DNA from: JBJXHN01 sp046233135
Lineage (GTDB): Bacteria; Pseudomonadota; Alphaproteobacteria; Rhodospirillales; Rhodospirillaceae
Assembly: GCA_046233135.1 (NCBI GenBank)
Contig: JBJXHN010000003.1
Location: 434,001-498,000, forward strand
Reading direction: 5' to 3'
DNA length: 64,000 nucleotides
Positions 63,077 through 64,000 of the stretch are shown here, piece after piece. Each line of letters begins with the position of its first letter. Positions within the stretch are counted from its first letter, which is position 1. The notes under the pieces are model-generated. The model saw nothing but the letters and a program-made list of their open reading frames with translations, was not told the origin of the DNA and ran no database searches. The position numbers and the translations under genes are program-made.

Positions 63077-64000
63077 ATGCGGGTGCGCGCTATGCTGAAG
63101 GGGATCGCTTGCCTGATCCTTGCCCTCGGAACCGCCTTACTCGGCCCCGGCGGGCTTTCTCCCGGACCGGCGGCGGCGGCGGAAGGGGCTCCGGTCCTGC
63201 GCCTGGGCCTGCTGCAATTCGGCACCGTCTCGTGGGAACTGGATGTCATCGCCACCCACCATCTGGCCAAGGGCGTCACCATCGAAATCACCCCGCTGGC
63301 CAATCCGGAAGCGGGCAAGGTCGCCCTGATGGGCGGATCGGTGGATGCCATCGTCTCGGACTGGCTGTGGGTCTCCCGACAGCGGCACGCCGGCCATGAC
63401 ATCGCCTTCGCCCCCTATTCCTCGTCGGTCGGTGCGCTGCTGGTGCCGGCGGACTCGCCGGTCAAGGGACTGGAAGACCTGCCCGGCACCAGCGTCGGCG
63501 TGGTCGGCGGCCCGCTGGACAAAAACTGGCTGATCCTTTCCGCGCTGGCGCTGGACACCAAGGGGGTAAGCCTGAAAGACAGCGTCGACGTGGTCTCCGG
63601 CGCTCCGCCGCTGCTCAATGAACAGGCCGGGTCCGGGCGGCTGGACGCCATCCTGACCTTCTGGCACTTCGCCGCCAGGCTCCAGGCCCGGGGCTTCCGC
63701 GAGGTTATCAGCGTGCCCGAGGCCATGGAGGCGCTGGGCATGGGCACGGACGTGCCGGCCATTGGCTATGTCTTCGACGAGGCCTGGACCACCGCCCACC
63801 CCGACGCCCTGAAAGCCTTCATCGCCGCCAGCCGCGACGCCAAGGCGATCATGGCCGCCTCCGATGCCGAATGGGAGCGGCTGCGCCCGCTGACCCGGGC
63901 AAAGAGCGATGCCGAGCTGGCCGCCCTGCGCGACGGCTTCCGCGCCGGGATTCCCGTCGCCTGGGGGCCGGAGCAGCGGCAGGCGGCGGCGCGGCTGTAT
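63077..64000 (+). CDS. ABC transporter substrate-binding protein, PQQ-locus type (partial)
   Basis: The first 308 codons of a periplasmic binding protein; the gene continues past base 64000. GGGAGGACAGCCGC precedes the ATG. A signal peptide ends near PAAAAEG. The body has the NMT1/SsuA-like fold: LRLGLLQFGTVSWELDVIATHHLAKGV, ANPEAGKVALMGGSVDAIVSDWLWVSRQR, GTSVGVVGGPLDKNWLILSALA and YVFDEAWTTAHPDALKAFIAASRDAK. Such proteins accompany PQQ-dependent alcohol oxidation genes, which fits the C-x3-C-W neighbour, so the rest of that locus is probably beyond the window. Confidence 0.85.
   Translation, partial: MRVRAMLKGIACLILALGTALLGPGGLSPGPAAAAEGAPVLRLGLLQFGTVSWELDVIATHHLAKGVTIEITPLANPEAGKVALMGGSVDAIVSDWLWVSRQRHAGHDIAFAPYSSSVGALLVPADSPVKGLEDLPGTSVGVVGGPLDKNWLILSALALDTKGVSLKDSVDVVSGAPPLLNEQAGSGRLDAILTFWHFAARLQARGFREVISVPEAMEALGMGTDVPAIGYVFDEAWTTAHPDALKAFIAASRDAKAIMAASDAEWERLRPLTRAKSDAELAALRDGFRAGIPVAWGPEQRQAAARLY

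Overview
The window is about two-thirds G+C with close gene packing, overlapping ATGA stop/start junctions and alphaproteobacterial gene families throughout. The families point to a Rhodospirillales alphaproteobacterium, probably a purple non-sulfur phototroph or a close relative. The clues are a BchJ-type bacteriochlorophyll protein, an encapsulin pair in which every residue I checked from memory agrees with the Rhodospirillum rubrum encapsulated ferritin, an alphaproteobacterial-type RNase P RNA, an NnrS protein and a form II Cox-type molybdenum hydroxylase operon. This is inference from gene content; no ribosomal RNA gene is present.

Layout. 1-9.0 kb: the tail of a B12-dependent ribonucleotide reductase, an AraC-type regulator and a 2423-residue repeat-built autotransporter. 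9.3-14.7 kb: a globin-coupled chemoreceptor, a second soluble chemoreceptor-like protein with the signalling domain first, a BchJ/V4R protein, a Crp/Fnr regulator and a lone cyclic-nucleotide-binding domain. 14.7-21.6 kb: an exported protein of unknown function, a sterol-desaturase-family protein, an ammonium transporter fused to GGDEF, a 7TMR-DISM diguanylate cyclase and glutamate racemase. 21.7-25.7 kb: an accessory block with a TPR/patatin phospholipase and a strikingly AT-rich gene in which a complete uridine-kinase domain is fused to a membrane domain. 25.8-33.5 kb: pyruvate carboxylase, an Atm1-type ABC exporter, an acetyltransferase, a 105-bp tandem repeat and nnrS. 33.9-35.2 kb: the encapsulated ferritin and its encapsulin shell. 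35.4-41.2 kb: a third diguanylate cyclase, a divergent oxidoreductase/LysR pair and a surface-polysaccharide pair.

41.3-46.8 kb is one minus-strand operon: TRAP transporter (dctP, dctQ, dctM), GntR regulator, 2-keto-3-deoxygluconate kinase and KDPG aldolase. It takes up a sugar acid and splits it to pyruvate and glyceraldehyde-3-phosphate. A perfect 13-bp inverted repeat upstream of dctP is the likely operator. 46.9-49.2 kb holds an amidase, a peroxiredoxin-like protein and an AraC regulator. 49.3-58.1 kb is a second long minus-strand operon, coxS-L-M-D-E, then an XdhC C-terminal-domain protein and a molybdopterin-binding/nucleotidyltransferase fusion. A separate XdhC N-terminal-domain gene and an IscU-like gene run divergently beside it. 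59.3-61.6 kb: a TerB/DnaJ protein, an AmpD-like amidase and the RNase P RNA gene with a visible promoter. 61.7-64 kb: a c-type cytochrome, a PQQ-associated C-x3-C-W protein and a substrate-binding protein that runs off the window, together suggesting the edge of a quinoprotein alcohol-oxidation locus.

Two themes recur. One is second-messenger and redox sensing: three GGDEF proteins with intact inhibitory sites, two cyclic-nucleotide-binding proteins and a haem-globin receptor. The other is short tandem arrays of perfect hairpins at gene ends (27-bp units near 10.8 kb, 24-bp units just before rnpB), plus a 105-bp array near 32 kb. Positions were read by eye; no database search was run.
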